A stretch of 33,649 bases of DNA, from positions 1 to 33,649 of the forward strand of contig PKWU01000050.1 of NCBI GenBank assembly GCA_003132145.1, written 5' to 3'. The notes beneath the pieces are model-generated. The model saw only the letters and a program-made list of their open reading frames with translations, had not been told where the DNA came from and ran no database searches. Positions 8,134-17,400 of the stretch are shown in pieces. Origin of the DNA: Granulicella sp. (GTDB lineage: Bacteria > Acidobacteriota > Terriglobia > Terriglobales > Acidobacteriaceae). Both the position numbers and the translations under genes were made by a program. The number at the start of each line of letters is the position of its first letter. Positions within the stretch are counted from its first letter, which is position 1.

Positions 8134-9195
8134 CTATTGCGGCTCGGTTTGAATATAGGCATCTACGCGAAGTCCCACGGGTAGATGCACGCCAGAATCG
8201 AGCTGCACCAGGGTCTCGATGATCTTGGAGTCGACCTTCTCCTTCGGTTCGTCGGTCTGGAGGTTCTTGTGGCCGAGCTGGCTGGCGACGCGGATGACGC
8301 GGCCCCAGAACCGCTGGCCGGGATAGGCAGCGGCGACGCAGTAGACGCGCTGACCGTTGACGACGCGGCTGACGTCGGTCTCATCGACATCGACACGGAC
8401 GCGCAGGCTGGTCACGTCGCCGACGGTGAAGACAGGGTCCGGAGTGACGCTGGAGTTGGTGATGCTTTCGCCGGCACGATGGTGCTTGCGCAGGATGGTG
8501 CCGTCGAAGGGCGCGCGGAGAAAGGTCTTCTGGTAGATGGCCTGGTTGCCGTCGAGCTGGGCCTGGGCGAGTTCGAGCTGTGCTTTAGCGGCGGCGATAT
8601 CTTCGTCGCGCTGCCGGTCGTCGACCAGGTGAAACTGCTGCGTGGCGGCCTCGAGCTGGTCTTCGGCGACCTTGAGGTCGCGCCGGGCGTGGTCCATCTC
8701 TTGCAGCGAGATGACGTTGGCGTCGAAGAGCTTTTGGCTGCGCTCGAAGTCGCTGCGGGCGTTGCTCTCGACGGTCTCTGCCTGCTGCATGGAGGCGAAG
8801 GACTGCTTGCGCTCCTGCGGGCGCGAGCCGTTGAGGACCTTCTCGTAGGCGGCCTGGGCCTGATGGACCTGGGCGCGGCTGGCTTCGACCTGGGCCATGT
8901 AGTCGTCGTTGACGAGTACGGCAAGGACCTGGCCTTTCTTGACCTGGTCTCCCTCCTCGGCGAAAACCTGCTGGAGCTTGCCAGCGATCTCGGAGCCAAT
9001 CTTTACGTCTTCCGAGGCAGGCTCGACGAGGCCGGGGCCGGCGACGACCGTCTTGTTGACGATGGGCTGGGACTCCGCGGGCGCTGCGGCGGACCTGCCG
9101 TAGCCGGAGGAGTGGAGGGCGAACGCGCCGAGGACGAGCGCAGCGACGATCGCCGTCGCGATGATCCACCGGTTGAGCTTGAGCGAAGCTGCCAT
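8134..9195 (-). CDS. HlyD-family membrane-fusion protein of an ABC exporter
   Basis: Periplasmic adaptor (353 residues) linking an inner-membrane ABC exporter to the outer membrane. An N-terminal membrane anchor (about residues 8-27) is followed by a lipoyl half-motif (GSEIAGKLQQVFAEEGDQVKKGQVLAVL), a long Gln/Ala-rich alpha-helical hairpin rich in coiled-coil heptads, then the second lipoyl half (LRAPFDGTILRKHHRAGES) and a beta-barrel domain. The ATG at 9195 is preferred over the upstream TTG at 9228 because GGAGG stands at proper spacing. It is the last gene of a three-gene operon and resembles DevB/MacA. Substrate unknown. Confidence 0.9.
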   Translation of the reverse strand: MAASLKLNRWIIATAIVAALVLGAFALHSSGYGRSAAAPAESQPIVNKTVVAGPGLVEPASEDVKIGSEIAGKLQQVFAEEGDQVKKGQVLAVLVNDDYMAQVEASRAQVHQAQAAYEKVLNGSRPQERKQSFASMQQAETVESNARSDFERSQKLFDANVISLQEMDHARRDLKVAEDQLEAATQQFHLVDDRQRDEDIAAAKAQLELAQAQLDGNQAIYQKTFLRAPFDGTILRKHHRAGESITNSSVTPDPVFTVGDVTSLRVRVDVDETDVSRVVNGQRVYCVAAAYPGQRFWGRVIRVASQLGHKNLQTDEPKEKVDSKIIETLVQLDSGVHLPVGLRVDAYIQTEPQ

Positions 9196-9224
9196 GAGAG
9201 TCCTCCAGTTCGTGCTGCGCGCCG

Positions 9225-9905
9225 TCAAGCGTCGCAGGCGATGCGCCCGTCTTCGAGGCGCACGATGCGGTCGGCGTACTCGATGAGGCGGTTGTCGTGG
9301 GTGACGATGACGACGGCGCGGTCTTCGTCGTGAGCGAGCGCGGCCATCATCTCGACGATGGTCTTTCCGGTGTGCGAGTCGAGCGCCGCGGTGGGCTCGT
9401 CGGCGAGGATGACCTCGGGCGATCCGGCAACGGCGCGGGCGATGGCGACGCGCTGCTTCTGTCCGCCGCTGATGTCCGCAGGGAAGGCATCGTACTTCTC
9501 CGCAATGCCGACCAGGGTGAACAGACGCCGGGCTTCGTCCTTGGCTTGGTGGCCCTTGACCCCCTTGAGCCCGAGCGTGAGTTCGACGTTCTCGCTGGCA
9601 GTGAGGGTGGGAAAAAGGTTGAAGCCCTGGAAGACGAAGCCGATGTGACGCAGGCGAACGGCGGGCAGATCGGCTTCGCGCAGAGCGGTGACGTCTCTGC
9701 CGCCCAGCAGCACCTGGCCGCAGGTGGGGCGAAGGATGCAGCCCATGATGGAGAGCAGGGTGGTCTTGCCGCTGCCCGATGGCCCCATCAGCAGCGTGAC
9801 CTCGCCGCGCCGGACGGAGAGATCGACGCCGTCGAGAGCGAGGGTACTGGTCGCGCCCTCGTCGTAGTTCTTGGTGATGCCGCGGATTGTGATTGCATCT
9901 GCCAA
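9225..9905 (-). CDS. ABC exporter ATPase (DevA/MacB/LolD type)
   Basis: Cytoplasmic nucleotide-binding subunit, 226 residues from a TTG start at 9905. It has Walker A (GPSGSGKTT), Q-loop region (FVFQGFNLFP), the ABC signature (SGGQKQR), Walker B with catalytic Glu (VILADEPTA) and the H-loop (VIVTHD). The frame can be extended to an ATG at 10004, but that would overlap the permease by 73 bp and add a tail unlike the family. The TTG has a GAGG ribosome binding site, lies 26 bp after the permease stop and gives a standard length. Its stop overlaps the TTG of the longer membrane-fusion ORF. Confidence 0.9.
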   Translation of the reverse strand: MADAITIRGITKNYDEGATSTLALDGVDLSVRRGEVTLLMGPSGSGKTTLLSIMGCILRPTCGQVLLGGRDVTALREADLPAVRLRHIGFVFQGFNLFPTLTASENVELTLGLKGVKGHQAKDEARRLFTLVGIAEKYDAFPADISGGQKQRVAIARAVAGSPEVILADEPTAALDSHTGKTIVEMMAALAHDEDRAVVIVTHDNRLIEYADRIVRLEDGRIACDA

Positions 9906-9931
9906 ATGGAAAACCTCAGGAAGCGCAGCGT

Positions 9932-11056
9932 TCAACTCTTGAAGACCGTCGCCGGATCGAGCGAGAGGATCTTCTTTACCGAGACGACGGCGGCCGAGGC
10001 GCACATCCCCAGCGTGAGAAAGAAGAGGCCGATGGCGGTCTGCCAGGAGAGAAGGATGTTGGCACCGCCCTTGGACGCGCCGTGAACGACAAACACGCTG
10101 ACTGCCATGCCGATGGCGTAGCCCAGCACCGCCGCAATCGCCGCCTGCTGCATAATGACGCCGAGCACATAGCGGTTCGGCGCGCCCATGGCCTTCAGTG
10201 TGCCGTATTCGCGGATGTGGTCCATGGTGGTGGCGTAGATGGTCTGGGCTACGACGGCGATGCCGACGATCAAGCCCAGGGCGGCGGCCATCAGGACGGC
10301 GATGCCTGCGCCGGTGGTGAACATCCAGTAGTGGCGCGTGCTGGCGCTGAACTCGGCGGTCTTGAAGACGACGTTGTCGGGCAGGCGGCGTTGCAGTTCA
10401 GCCTTCAGTTGCCCGATGTCGACGCCGGGGGCGGCCTTGACGAGGATGAAGTTCGTCTGGTCATCGTCGATGACGGTGAAGTCCAGGGCGCGCTTGAAGG
10501 TTGTGAAGACGTAAGGCGACGTAGTAAAGGCGCGGATGCCGTCCGTGAAGCCGACGACCTTAGCGCGGAAGCCGTTGACCTCCACCATATCGCCGATGGC
10601 GTGGGCGTCGAGTTTATTGGCGTACATGCGGTCGATGATGATTGCGTTGGGCTGTTTGAGCTGTTGGGCGTCGCCGGCGACCAGGTTGTAGGGACCGCCC
10701 ATGAAGGAGTCTGGATCGCAGCCGACCACCGCAATGGTCTCTGTGTGGCCGTTGGGTTCCTTCCAGTACGACCAGCGGACGATGTACTTGATGGCATGGC
10801 CGACGCCGGGCGTGGCCAGCACCTGGTAGTACTTGCGTTCGTTGAATGGAATGGCCTGTTCCAGATAGGTGGTGTTCTTTGCGGCGATCCACAAGTCGGC
10901 GTGCGAATGGTCGATGATGCCGGTGGTGCTCGAGGAGAATCCCTCGAAGAGACCCCACTGCACCACCATCAGCACAACACTGAATGCGATGCCGGTGAGG
11001 GTGACAGCCAGACGAATCCGGTCGTGAAAGAGATTTCGCCGGGCAAGAGGTGGCAT
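9932..11056 (-). CDS. ABC exporter permease, FtsX/DevC type
   Basis: 374-residue inner-membrane subunit. It has one N-terminal membrane segment (about 14-34), a large periplasmic MacB-like domain (about 40-250), and three C-terminal membrane segments carrying the FtsX pattern, including YGTLKAMGAPNRYV on the cytoplasmic loop. This is the DevC/MacB-half layout. It precedes the ATPase and HlyD-family genes, so the three form a tripartite exporter that needs an outer-membrane partner encoded elsewhere. The start has a GGGAGG ribosome binding site and its ATG overlaps the stop codon of a 37-codon upstream ORF. No clear substrate clue is present. Confidence 0.9.
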   Translation of the reverse strand: MPPLARRNLFHDRIRLAVTLTGIAFSVVLMVVQWGLFEGFSSSTTGIIDHSHADLWIAAKNTTYLEQAIPFNERKYYQVLATPGVGHAIKYIVRWSYWKEPNGHTETIAVVGCDPDSFMGGPYNLVAGDAQQLKQPNAIIIDRMYANKLDAHAIGDMVEVNGFRAKVVGFTDGIRAFTTSPYVFTTFKRALDFTVIDDDQTNFILVKAAPGVDIGQLKAELQRRLPDNVVFKTAEFSASTRHYWMFTTGAGIAVLMAAALGLIVGIAVVAQTIYATTMDHIREYGTLKAMGAPNRYVLGVIMQQAAIAAVLGYAIGMAVSVFVVHGASKGGANILLSWQTAIGLFFLTLGMCASAAVVSVKKILSLDPATVFKS

Positions 11057-11169
11057 CAGCGGCCTCCCGCGAAGACGCCAGCGGCCGGGGCGCCGAGCAT
11101 GGCGCGCACGCGCTCATCCAGCGTCCGCCACTTCGTGCACTGATCGCCGCCCAGAGCGATTTGCCCCAT
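11056..11169 (-). CDS. Possible short ORF stop-start coupled to the ABC permease
   Basis: A 37-codon ORF (43 codons if the in-frame ATG at 11187 is used) ends with a TGA at 11056-11058 that shares a base with the permease ATG. It ends in AAGVFAGGR and contains the permease ribosome binding site. The overlap suggests translational coupling. It has no recognisable domain and may simply be a leader ORF. Confidence 0.3.
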   Translation of the reverse strand: MGQIALGGDQCTKWRTLDERVRAMLGAPAAGVFAGGR

Positions 11170-11290
11170 CGCACTCACTCTCTGCATATCATTCTATCCA
11201 ATCAGAGCGTGGGGCTTGGACTTGTGCAGCGGTCCCTTGGATCGCGCCTTACTCGGCTGCCCATCGCCATATCCGTTAGATGTTTTCAAC

Positions 11291-12637
11291 TCAATCACAG
11301 ACCCGCGCCCATCCCCGACTTACACCACGGGCTGCTTCAGCCCTTGACACGCTGGGGTAATACCACCAGGCCAGCAACAGTGTGATCAAGGCCAAGGCCC
11401 CGCTCACCAGGCACATGATTAAAAAGGCTGTTGTTAAGCCATAATGGTCGGAGAGCAGACCCGTGAAATACGGGCCTGGCGCTGAACCCAGAAGATGCAG
11501 AACCAGCACAAAGCAACTCCCCGACAAAGCTCGCGCGCCGATGGGCGCCAACTCCTGCGACATACTGAGGGTTGCGGTAGACGCCGTTGCAATAATGAAC
11601 GTGGCGATCACGATCAGAGCGTATTGAGTGGTACAGCCTCTGGCAGCGCCAAAGGCCAATCCGAAGAGTACGGTCCCGATCGCCGAAGCGATCCACGCGA
11701 AGACCAGTTTGGCGCGCGGCATGGTGTCGCTCCAGCGATCCATGATCCATCCCCCCAGTGGGACCGAAACAATCACCATCATCATGATGCCGCTTGTCAT
11801 ATAGGTGGCCGTCGCCGCTGGAACGCCATGTACCCGGTGCAAGAACATGGGAAGAAAGTAAAAGACCGGCGTACATTGCAGCGTCCCCATTGCACCGGCT
11901 AGAAATGCGAATATCAGCGACGGCGATCTGGCTATGGCGCGAACGCTGTCCCACCCGAACCGGTGAAGAACAGATTGCCGCAGCGGGTCGGCACTATCGG
12001 CGACGACTGGCAGGTTTTGATAATCGCGTCCGCGATAGATCAGGATTGCGATCAGCAACCCTGGAGCGGCCATCAATCCCAGGGCCTGATGCCACCCAAG
12101 CATCTTGCCGACATACCCACCCAACGCCACTCCAACGGCCATGCCAATCGGCTGACCAGTGGAAAAAATGCCCAGGGCAAGCTGACGCCGGCGTCCAGGA
12201 AACGCCGCGGAGATCCAGACGTATGCGGCAGGGGCGTAACCGGCTTCGCCGATTCCCACGAAGGCCCGCGTAACCACCAGTTCGGAAAAGCTCTTCGTCC
12301 AGGCCCCCGCCGCCGAGGAGAGGCTCCAAAAGACGCCCGTCAGGCTTGCCATCTTCAGGCGGCTCCAGCGGTCGATCAGAAGCGAGGCCGGGAAGACGAA
12401 GATCACCATGCCGAGGTACAAAACAGAACTCAACAGACCGGCCTCGGTGTCCGTGATGCGCCATTCTTCTTTAATAATGGGCAACAGCCCGGCGATGATC
12501 ATCCGGTCTGCAAAATCGAACGTCATCAGCAGGCTGAGAGACAGCAATATCTTTAAAGAATGAGACTTGCCGAATACATATTCCTCCACGGGGGAAGAAA
12601 ACGCGGTCGCCTGGGTGTATCCGATCTCGTCACGCAC
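11291..12637 (-). CDS. Major facilitator superfamily transporter (spinster-like)
   Basis: 448-residue inner-membrane carrier with about 12 hydrophobic segments. The motif A equivalent SLLIDRWSRLKMA lies between the second and third helices, and GIGEAGYAPAAY is similar to spinster/hexuronate-type members. The predicted start is a GTG at 12637, inside the end of the preceding FMN-protein gene (8-bp overlap), so translation is probably coupled. No separate ribosome binding site is evident. It is the last gene of the operon TonB receptor, radical SAM protein, FMN protein, transporter. This suggests it moves the substrate or product handled by that operon across the inner membrane. Confidence 0.9.
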   Translation of the reverse strand: MRDEIGYTQATAFSSPVEEYVFGKSHSLKILLSLSLLMTFDFADRMIIAGLLPIIKEEWRITDTEAGLLSSVLYLGMVIFVFPASLLIDRWSRLKMASLTGVFWSLSSAAGAWTKSFSELVVTRAFVGIGEAGYAPAAYVWISAAFPGRRRQLALGIFSTGQPIGMAVGVALGGYVGKMLGWHQALGLMAAPGLLIAILIYRGRDYQNLPVVADSADPLRQSVLHRFGWDSVRAIARSPSLIFAFLAGAMGTLQCTPVFYFLPMFLHRVHGVPAATATYMTSGIMMMVIVSVPLGGWIMDRWSDTMPRAKLVFAWIASAIGTVLFGLAFGAARGCTTQYALIVIATFIIATASTATLSMSQELAPIGARALSGSCFVLVLHLLGSAPGPYFTGLLSDHYGLTTAFLIMCLVSGALALITLLLAWWYYPSVSRAEAARGVSRGWARVCD

Positions 12638-13097
12638 GGGCGATGCGGTCCAGATGGATCAGCGGCAGAAAGGTCTGCTCCTCGCGGTGACGAAGGGATT
12701 CGGCGCTCTCATCGGTCAACCCTCTGGCCTCGATGAGCCAGACCGTTGACAGGTCCACATCTTCGCCCTTCTCTCTCAACAGGCGATAGTAGTGCTCGTA
12801 GCGCGCGCCGGATACAAGAGCTTTATACGGACTGCCGGTAATCTGGAAGCTGCGCCGATCACTGGTCCGGACGAAGATCGTAACCTCGCCGCCAAACCAG
12901 ATCGCGCGGACAAGATTGCGGTTGGTCAAAGAGTGCTCGTGCAGCTCGGGAAGGACAAGATAGCCATCTTCCGCAACATGAAGCAGGGTACTCTCCTGAA
13001 GATGCGGCGTGCCTTTTCCGTCCGAGGTCGCAACAATCTTCACCGTTCCCGGATCATCGATGGCCCGAATAAGCCAATCTTCAAACACAACTGACAT
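12630..13097 (-). CDS. FMN-binding split-barrel (pyridoxamine 5'-phosphate oxidase-like) protein
   Basis: 155-residue protein. The start at 13097 is supported by AAGGAG; a much longer frame upstream is a shadow of the neighbouring gene. The sequence (TVKIVATSDGKGTPHLQES, then RAIWFGGEVTIFVRT and RSFQITGSPYKAL) fits the small flavin-binding split barrel found in PPOX-like and flavin-reductase-like proteins. No signal peptide, so cytoplasmic. It lies 20 bp after the radical SAM gene and overlaps the transporter gene. It may bind FMN or F420-like cofactors and act as a reductase or oxidase in the same pathway; the substrate is unknown. Confidence 0.8.
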   Translation of the reverse strand: MSVVFEDWLIRAIDDPGTVKIVATSDGKGTPHLQESTLLHVAEDGYLVLPELHEHSLTNRNLVRAIWFGGEVTIFVRTSDRRSFQITGSPYKALVSGARYEHYYRLLREKGEDVDLSTVWLIEARGLTDESAESLRHREEQTFLPLIHLDRIARA

Positions 13098-13117
13098 GAA
13101 TATCTCCTTGCGCATCA

Positions 13118-14380
13118 TTAAATGCGGGACAAATCCGAATCTGGATGATTGCCGCATAGTCTGTAGTTGTCCATATCGACGTTCAGCCCATGATTGCGGC
13201 GGATTTGATCCAGCCCTTGAGACAGGCGCACGTAATATTCGAGAGAAGGTACCTTCTGTTTGAAGAACACCGATCCAGGAGTCGGGCCCCAGACGCAATG
13301 AACCGTTGAAACTCCCTGGCTGGCCAGATCGTCGGCCTCCTCGAGCGTGGCCGCGAGTGCATCGTCTTCGCTCGCGAAGCCATGTGGCGTGGCTGTCTCG
13401 ACGCCGCCGACAATCCCTGTGTTTACGCGACCGCGGCCAAAGATTCCGACCGCCTCGACCAGACGGCGTTTCCACTCGCGGTAACCGAGCTTTGCCGTCT
13501 TGCCCGGGCAGATCCAGTTGAACTTCTCCTCGTTCAGCACCTCGATGTCCGAGGTATAGGTCAACACTCCCGTCTCTTCATACAGGCGAGCAAGCTGGTG
13601 CGGAGCGAATGACGAGGAGATCAATTGGCTTGGGAAGCGCCTGGTGGAGAAATTTTCTCCGATGGCTTGAAGGATTTCAATATACAAGTCCAACTCATCG
13701 GCGAACAGCTCGTCGCCGCTAAAGATCGATCCGCCGGTAAGCATGATGTTTGTGAACCGGCCGGGCTGGCGAATCGCCTCGGCCACCGTCTCCGAAACGT
13801 CCCTCGGGTCGAGGCGGATCGGCTTGTTGTTAGCTTTGTGCTCCTTGTGGTAGTTCCAGGAGATATTGCAGAATTTGCAGCCGTGACCGTCGTCCCAGAA
13901 GTGGCAATAGGAATAAGGATTGATGTCCAGGCGCTGCGGGCGCGGTGTTGCGATCTGCCACATTGGTTTTCCGGAGGAGGTCGTTTTGCTGACGTAGTCC
14001 GGCTTCTCCCAGAGGTCGACTTCTTCGATGATGTCGTCACCGTCGGTAATGACTAGCTTTCCATCGATGGAATCGACGACAAAGAGGCCTTCGGTGTTGA
14101 GTCTTGGTCCCGAGATCACGGTTGTGCCGTCGCGCAGAATCAGACCGGCGGAGGCCATGGTCGGCGTCTCATCCGGCTTTTCGCCAACCGAGACAAAGAT
14201 GCTTCTCGCCTGCACTAGGTGGCGGGCCGGATCGAAATGGCCAAACGCCGCCTGGGAGTAAGTGACTCCTCTGCGCTGAAGGTCCGCCTTGAGAATGACA
14301 AGAGGAGAAACATCGGGGTACTTGGCGACAACTTCGCGGTACGCTGACAAACCGCTCTTCGTCTGCACGGATTGAGTCAT
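13118..14380 (-). CDS. Radical SAM protein with CX8CX2C cluster motif
   Basis: 420-residue cytoplasmic protein from an ATG with a GGGAGG ribosome binding site. The central domain (about 150-400) looks like a radical SAM TIM-barrel: cluster cysteines in YCHFWDDGHGCKFCN (Cys159, Cys168, Cys171), a glycine-rich MLTGGS stretch about 50 residues later and strands such as VNTGIVGGVE. The spacing CX8CX2C is not the canonical CX3CX2C. A few other families (Elp3, QueE variants, HmdB) also deviate. An N-terminal domain of about 145 residues precedes it. It stands between the TonB receptor gene (81 bp) and the FMN protein gene (20 bp), all after a Cys-rich leader ORF. The reaction is unknown; C-S bond chemistry on an imported organosulfur compound is a guess from context. 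Confidence 0.85.
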   Translation of the reverse strand: MTQSVQTKSGLSAYREVVAKYPDVSPLVILKADLQRRGVTYSQAAFGHFDPARHLVQARSIFVSVGEKPDETPTMASAGLILRDGTTVISGPRLNTEGLFVVDSIDGKLVITDGDDIIEEVDLWEKPDYVSKTTSSGKPMWQIATPRPQRLDINPYSYCHFWDDGHGCKFCNISWNYHKEHKANNKPIRLDPRDVSETVAEAIRQPGRFTNIMLTGGSIFSGDELFADELDLYIEILQAIGENFSTRRFPSQLISSSFAPHQLARLYEETGVLTYTSDIEVLNEEKFNWICPGKTAKLGYREWKRRLVEAVGIFGRGRVNTGIVGGVETATPHGFASEDDALAATLEEADDLASQGVSTVHCVWGPTPGSVFFKQKVPSLEYYVRLSQGLDQIRRNHGLNVDMDNYRLCGNHPDSDLSRI

Positions 14381-14461
14381 GCAAATCCTCCCAGGGAAAC
14401 GTGCCATTGCAACTTCTGGGCCCTGGCTTTATCTGCCAGGGCCCAGGTGTGTATCTCCGGT

Positions 14462-17400
14462 TCAGAAGGTGACCTTTGCCGCCAGTTGGATCTCTCGCGA
14501 GACGCGCTGTAGCGTGGTCGGCGAGCCTGCCGAAGAGACTGTGCCGAAGTTCGTGGTTCCAACGGTTGCATTGGGATTATTGAACTGAGTTGTGTTGAAT
14601 AGATTGAAGACCTCTGCGCGCAACTGTAGAGAACCCAGCGTTTTGAGCGGAGTATTCTTGAACACCGAGAAATCGATGTCCTTCGTGCCCGGTCCCTGAA
14701 GAATGTTGCGGCCGGAGTTGCCCCATTGCTGCGCGCCGGGATTGGCGAATGCAGCGGTGTTGAACCATTGCCCGACACCACGTTGACCGCTGGGCAGAGA
14801 TCCATTGCCGTAGCCGCTGACTAGCGCCGCGCGCGGAACGATGCTGTCGCTCACGTTGAGCGAATTGGTGCCCGCCAGCACGGAGAACGGCAGACCGTCC
14901 GAGTAGGTGGCGATGGCGTTCAACTGCCATCCCTGCACATACTGCTTGCGCCAGTCGGAGGCATGGAAGGGAAGGCTGTAATCCACAGTGCCCACGAAGC
15001 GATTGGGAATATTCAGGTCGGAATCGCCATAATCCGCGGACTGATTGTAGTAGTTCACCGCGGTGCCGAAGCCGTATGCCGTTGAGGGGCTGAAGTTGTC
15101 GTCCAACGCATGGCTATAGGTGTACGAAGCCTGATATGTAAAATTCTTCGAGCGGCGTTCGGCGGTGAGTTGCAATGCGTTGTAGCTCGAAACCTGGTTG
15201 GTCTGCAGTTGCAGGATCTCGCCAAAGTACGGGTAGGGCCGGCGCGTCTGCAGGGTGCCAAGCGCGGCGCCCGGCGTTGCCTGATTGATATCGAGAAGTG
15301 CGTCCAGATGCACGCCGCGGTTTCCCACATAGGCGACCGTAATGCGGTTCTCGGTGCCGATCTCCCGTTGCAGGCTCAACTGCCACTGCTCGCTGTAGGG
15401 AGTCTTGACGTTCGGATAGACCGAATTGAGAGGCGACAGTTGAGGGGCATTCGTTGTCGCAACGGTATGCACGAAGCCATTGGACAGATAGTTGAATCCG
15501 GTAGATCCATAAGCGCCGTTATAGAACGCCCAGTAATCTTCCCCGGGCGCATTGGCGGCAAGTCCCGCCGCGACCGTCACGGTTGGGGCCGAATAGTAGG
15601 TGCCGAATCCGGCGTGTAGTGACGTCTTCGAATCGATCTGATAGGAGATGCCGACGCGCGGCTCGAAGTTCAGATTGTTGCCCTTGGCTCCGCTGCGCGT
15701 GACACCGTTGGTTCCCACCTGGTAGACCTGGGTTGTCGAAAGCGTGGGATCGAACTGGTACTCGCGATTCTGAACCTCGACCCACGGCCAGCCGAGGTAG
15801 TTGTCGTATCGCACGCCGTAGTTGAGGAGCAGCCGATTGCTCACCCTGTAGTGATCCTGCGCGTAGAAGGACAGATCGAGCTGGCGGAAGCCGCGCGTGC
15901 CCGGCTGATACATCCGATATCCCTGATAGGGCGCTCCGAAGAGCAGGTCCGACAGCGCAAAAGTCGTGTAGACGTTGGGGAATACAAGGATGCCATGCTC
16001 CGCCGAGGTCTGATAGATGTTGTACTCCGGCCTTACAATTTCTGTTCCGAAATCAAGCGAGTGCTTGCCCTTGCTCCAGCTCACGTTTTCATTGGCCTGA
16101 TAGTTGTTGGTGCCGATCTGGGTCGGACTGTTATATGGGTCGCCAATGGTGGCAAACCCGGTGATGGCAAAGTACGGCAGTCCGTCCGTGTTGGCGACGT
16201 CGTTGGGATTGATGACGCCGGGAATATTGAGTTGACTGGGACTGGTCAGCCCAAGTCCCTGATCGAGATTCGTGGCGTTGATAAAGATTCGCGACCAGCC
16301 AAAGTGCGCCGTGCTGATCAGAGATGGAGAGAACAGGTGCGTCTCGCTCACCACCGCTTGATGCGCGGACTGCCTGGCCGGACCGGAGATTGAGCCGCCC
16401 ACCAGCGGAGCTGGCAGCGCACCCGGCTGCTGGATATTGTCGTAAGCGTGGCTGTAGCGGATAAACCCGCTGTCGCTCTGCGTGAAGGTGCGATCGACGC
16501 GCACATCGAAGGCGTCGCTGTTGTCGATGCGCTGCGGCGCGTAGCGGAAGTTGTTCGCCGTCGTCGTGCCAGGTATATTCGGCGACGCGTACTGTGCATA
16601 CAACTTCAGCACATTCAGGCCCACCTGGGCATTCGCGCTGGTCAGGGCCGACGCGGGCACCACATTGCCGGCGTAGGCAGCGTGCGTAACAGGGTCGCGC
16701 ACGGTGATTCCGGACGAGGTGTACAGTGAGAAGTCGCCGATGCCGTTCGGGCCCCAGGCCGGTACGGTGCTGATATAGGTGAGTCCCTGGCTGAGACGCT
16801 GGCCGGCGTAGTCGCCAAAGAAGAAAGACTTAGCTTTGCCCGGCCGTCCGAGAGGGCCGCCAAAGGTGGCGCCAAAGGAATTCAGGCGGAAGCCCGGCTT
16901 GGCGGCATCAAAGTAGTTTTTGGCATCCAGCGCTGAGTTGCGCAGAAACTCGAATACCTCGCCGTGAAACTTGTTGGTCCCCGACTTATAGATGAGATTG
17001 ATGACGCCGCCCGAGAAGCGGCCGTAGCGCGCATCGGGGGTGGCCGTCTCCTCGCGGAACTCTTCAATGGCGTCGATGGGAGGGAAGACGATGATGCCGA
17101 AGCCGTTGTGGTTCTCATTGTCGCCAATGCCATCCAGCAACAGGCGGTTGTCCGTCAGACGCAAGCCGTTGAAGCCGTAAGACGACGGCCCGCGCTGCTG
17201 AACATAGGGGATGCTGGTGGTCAACTGCGACTGACCGGCGACCACGCCGGCACCCAGCCCGAGCAGCTCGGCGAAGTTGCGTCCGTTCAGGGGCAGGTCG
17301 TGAACGGCCTGTTCCGTGCGCAGATTCGACAACGTTGACGTTTCGGTATCGAACTGAATCGTGGTGGCGTCGACGGTGACCGTCTGTACGTCCGATGCCA

